7,614 nucleotides of DNA from contig CALKAA010000398.1 of the NCBI GenBank assembly GCA_937983495.1, positions 1-7,614 of the forward strand, written 5' to 3'. The stretch is from an uncultured Gemmobacter sp. GTDB taxonomy: Bacteria; Pseudomonadota; Alphaproteobacteria; Rhodobacterales; Rhodobacteraceae. Numbering within the stretch: position 1 is the stretch's first letter; each line of letters begins with the position of its first letter. A program made the translations under genes and the position numbers. Below the pieces are notes generated by a model. The model was not told where the DNA came from and did no database searches. It was given only the letters and a program-made list of their open reading frames with translations. This document shows positions 6,110 through 7,614 of the stretch, piece after piece.

Positions 6110-7126
6110 TCAGGCAAAACCCTCCAGCACGATCTTGCCCTTGGTGCGGCCCGTCTCCAGCAGCTTATGGGCCCGGATGAGGTTTGCCGCGGTGATCGGG
6201 CCGAAGCGTTCGGCCAGAGTGCTGCGCAACCGGCCCGCCTGAACCAGCGCCGCCACCTCGGCCAGCGCCGCGCCTTGCGCGGCCATGTCCGGCGTCTGGA
6301 ACACCGAGCGGGTGAACATCGATTCCCAATGGATCGACACCGATTTGCGCTTGAAGGGCATGATGTTGAGGTGATCGGGATCGTCGATCAGGCCAAAGCG
6401 CCCCTGCGGCGCGATGAGGTCTGCGATCTCGGCCAGGTGGAGATGGGTTTGCGTGGTGGAGAACACGAAAGCCGGTGCGCCAAGGCCAAGCGCGGCGACT
6501 TGGGCGGCAAGGGGCTGGCTGTGATCAAGCACATGATGGGCACCAAGGCTGCGCACCCAATCCGCTGTCTCGGGGCGCGAGGCGGTGGCGATCACGGTGA
6601 GATCGGTCAATTGCCGCGCCAGTTGCACGGCGATGGAGCTGACGCCGCCTGCGCCCCCGATGATGAGGACCGCAGGGGCAGCGCCAGGCACCGGCCGCGC
6701 CACCTCCAGCCGGGCGAACAGCATTTCCCAGGCGGTGATCGCGGTGAGCGGCAGGGCGGCGGCCTCGGCATCGCTGAGGCTGGCGGGCGCGTGGGCCGCG
6801 ATGCGGGCATCCACCAGATGATATTCGGCATTGGCCCCGGCCCGCGCGATGGACCCCGCATACCAGACGCGGTCGCCAGGGGCGAAGCCTTGGGCCGCGC
6901 GGCCCATCTCCTCCACCTGCCCCACCGCATCCCAGCCCAGCACCTTCCACTGTCCGGCATCGGGGGCGACGGCGCGGCGCACCTTGGTATCGACCGGATT
7001 GACCGAGACCGCCGCCACCTTGACCAGCAGGTCATGCGGGCCGGGCTGCGGGCGCGGCAGGGTGATGTCTTGCAGCGCATCCGCACGGTCGAGGGTGCCG
7101 GGTTGCGTATAGCCGATGGCTTTCAT
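6110..7126 (-). CDS. Zinc-free MDR-superfamily NAD(P)H oxidoreductase, quinone oxidoreductase-like
   Basis: The 338-residue protein has the medium-chain dehydrogenase/reductase layout. A GroES-like N-terminal half carries VSVNPVDTKVRR (40-51) and GWDAVGQV (64-71); then comes AAALPLTAITAWE (122-134). The Rossmann nucleotide site is VLIIGGAGGVSSIAVQLA (153-170), followed by WVRSLGAHHVLDHSQP. The alcohol dehydrogenase catalytic zinc ligand position is occupied by NPVDTK, as in zeta-crystallin/quinone oxidoreductases, so zinc is probably not used even though databases often label this subfamily zinc-binding alcohol dehydrogenase. SIHWESMFTRS (264-274) is typical of that subfamily. Likely reaction: NAD(P)H-dependent reduction of quinones or activated C=C/C=O bonds; the true substrate is unknown. 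The ATG at 7126 has AGGAG 5 nt upstream. It is divergent from the HxlR gene, its likely regulator. Confidence 0.9.
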   Translation of the reverse strand: MKAIGYTQPGTLDRADALQDITLPRPQPGPHDLLVKVAAVSVNPVDTKVRRAVAPDAGQWKVLGWDAVGQVEEMGRAAQGFAPGDRVWYAGSIARAGANAEYHLVDARIAAHAPASLSDAEAAALPLTAITAWEMLFARLEVARPVPGAAPAVLIIGGAGGVSSIAVQLARQLTDLTVIATASRPETADWVRSLGAHHVLDHSQPLAAQVAALGLGAPAFVFSTTQTHLHLAEIADLIAPQGRFGLIDDPDHLNIMPFKRKSVSIHWESMFTRSVFQTPDMAAQGAALAEVAALVQAGRLRSTLAERFGPITAANLIRAHKLLETGRTKGKIVLEGFA

Positions 7127-7176
7127 GGGGGCTCCTATTCGGTTGTCATGCGCCGACCCTGCGCTTACAGTCGAAG

Positions 7177-7204
7177 ATAGGCAATATGCACAAAATCAGC
7201 CTAT
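7177..7204. promoter_or_regulatory. Candidate HxlR operator, outer dyad
   Basis: ATAGGC and GCCTAT form a perfect 6-bp inverted repeat with a 16-nt AT-rich spacer, in the 96-nt region between the MDR gene and the HxlR gene. The left arm extends to GATAG (7176-7180), the same half-site used by the second dyad at 7206-7221. Its centre lies about 23 bp, or two helical turns, from the second dyad. Binding by an HxlR dimer is inferred from family behaviour and position. Confidence 0.45.
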
Positions 7205-7207
7205 ACT
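7202..7207 (+). promoter_or_regulatory. Possible -10 box for the HxlR gene
   Basis: TATACT on the plus strand matches five of six bases of the TATAAT consensus and is unusual in this GC-rich window. It lies between the two operator dyads. No good -35 hexamer is seen 16-18 nt upstream, and the start codon follows within 16 nt, so a transcript from here would have a very short leader or be nearly leaderless. It is a weak call. Confidence 0.3.
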
Positions 7208-7221
7208 ATCATAAAGGATAG
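7206..7221. promoter_or_regulatory. Candidate HxlR operator, inner dyad over the ribosome-binding site
   Basis: CTATC-ATAAAG-GATAG is a perfect 5-bp inverted repeat with a 6-nt spacer ending one base before the first HxlR start codon. It covers the ribosome-binding site AAAGGA (7213-7218). Within it TACT-N7-AGGA (7204-7218) resembles, with one mismatch, the TACT-N7-AGTA box bound by Bacillus HxlR-type regulators such as YodB. It may be an autorepression operator, or in RNA a weak stem masking the ribosome-binding site. Confidence 0.45.
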
Positions 7222-7222
7222 C

Positions 7223-7614
7223 ATGATGGCCAAGCTCCGCCATTCCCGCTTTGACTGTGCCCCCGGCTGTGCGGTGGAGGCGGCGGTGGGGTTGATCGAC
7301 GGCAAGTGGAAGTCGATCATCCTCTATCAACTGCTGAAAGGCACGCTGCGCTTTGGCGAGATGCAGCGGCTGATCCCCAATGTGACGCCGCGCATGCTGA
7401 CCAATCAGTTGCGCGAGCTGGAGGCGGACGGGCTGATCACCCGCACGGTCTTTGCGCAGGTGCCGCCACGGGTGGATTACGCGCTCTCGCCCCTGGGGCG
7501 CAGCATGGAGCCGGTGCTGATGGCGCTGAAAGCCTGGGGCGATGCGCATATCGGGCTCTATGGCAAGCTGTCGGCTGGGGCAGTGGTGGCACACGCTATG
7601 CCCACGAGATGGAG
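7223..7614 (+). CDS. HxlR-family winged-helix transcriptional regulator (3' end cut by window edge)
   Basis: An open frame of 130 codons reaches the right edge without a stop. The family core is clear: CAVEAAVGLIDGKWKSIILY (16-35) containing the conserved C16 and the GKW motif, LRFGEMQRLIPNVTPRMLT (the recognition helix region), then LRELEADGLITRTVFAQVPP and VDYALSPLGRSMEPVL (the wing and final helix). HxlR/YodB/HypR proteins are small dimeric repressors, several of which sense quinones or aldehydes through the N-terminal cysteine. Here two cysteines, C12 and C16, lie close together (DCAPGCAVE). Two tandem ATGs (7223, 7226) are possible starts; AAAGGA at 7213-7218 is better spaced for the second (7 nt) than the first (4 nt). 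It is divergent from the MDR oxidoreductase and probably represses it and itself. Confidence 0.92.
   Translation, partial: MMAKLRHSRFDCAPGCAVEAAVGLIDGKWKSIILYQLLKGTLRFGEMQRLIPNVTPRMLTNQLRELEADGLITRTVFAQVPPRVDYALSPLGRSMEPVLMALKAWGDAHIGLYGKLSAGAVVAHAMPTRW

Noticed and set aside
6167..7180. A 337-codon open frame on the plus strand opposite the MDR oxidoreductase
   Set aside because: It has low-complexity His/Gly/Arg-rich composition, no recognisable motif and complete overlap with a well-supported gene; it is a codon-bias shadow.
7196..7594. A 132-codon open frame on the minus strand at the right edge
   Set aside because: It lies opposite the HxlR gene, whose plus-strand protein has clear family motifs; the minus-strand product shows none.
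1..7614. Mobile elements, CRISPR arrays, tRNA or rRNA genes, phage or defence genes
   Set aside because: No direct-repeat arrays, transposase or integrase motifs, or tRNA-like folds were seen; all sizeable stretches are accounted for by housekeeping genes.

Overview
The window reads as a stretch of alphaproteobacterial chromosome, most likely from the Rhodobacterales (Rhodobacter/Paracoccus-like). It is GC-rich, codons are strongly G/C-ending, genes are tightly packed, and the order yajC-secD-secF-Mth938 protein-ccmA-ccmB-ccmC-ccmD-ccmG fits what I recall from that group. The taxonomic call is inference from protein character and gene order, not from a search.

Layout. Nine genes on the minus strand form one dense block from about 5951 down to 1. 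Read in the direction of transcription they are yajC (5951-5625), secD (5528-3831), secF (3818-2850), a small Mth938/NDUFAF3-domain gene (2846-2493), ccmA (2429-1806), ccmB (1809-1153), ccmC (1111-380), ccmD (383-228) and the first 73 codons of ccmG (220-1, cut by the window edge). Junctions are mostly 3-12 nt gaps or 4-nt stop/start overlaps. The exceptions are yajC-secD (96 nt), Mth938-ccmA (63 nt) and ccmB-ccmC (41 nt), and each of these holds an inverted repeat. A candidate sigma-70 promoter for the block lies at 6051-6023.

Beyond that promoter is a separate unit. A zinc-free quinone-oxidoreductase-like MDR gene (7126-6110, minus) faces away from an HxlR-family regulator gene (7223-7614, plus, cut by the window edge). 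The 96-nt region between them carries two inverted repeats built from the half-site GATAG/CTATC, probably operators. A strong hairpin (6076-6049) separates the MDR gene from the sec promoter and overlaps its -35 box.

How the genes work together. YajC-SecD-SecF is the accessory complex of the Sec translocon, which uses the proton gradient to pull proteins into the periplasm. CcmABCD makes and releases holo-CcmE, carrying heme to the periplasmic side, and CcmG supplies reductant for apocytochrome c thiols. One transcript could therefore couple export of apocytochromes with heme attachment, with the Mth938 protein a possible link to respiratory complex or membrane-protein assembly. The MDR/HxlR pair looks like an independent self-regulated detoxification module for electrophiles, quinones or aldehydes.

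I see no RNA genes, mobile elements, CRISPR arrays or phage genes. I do not find a clearly new system. The points most worth a second look are the divergent operator region, the structured yajC-secD gap with a 24-codon ORF, and the hairpin overlapping the sec promoter.
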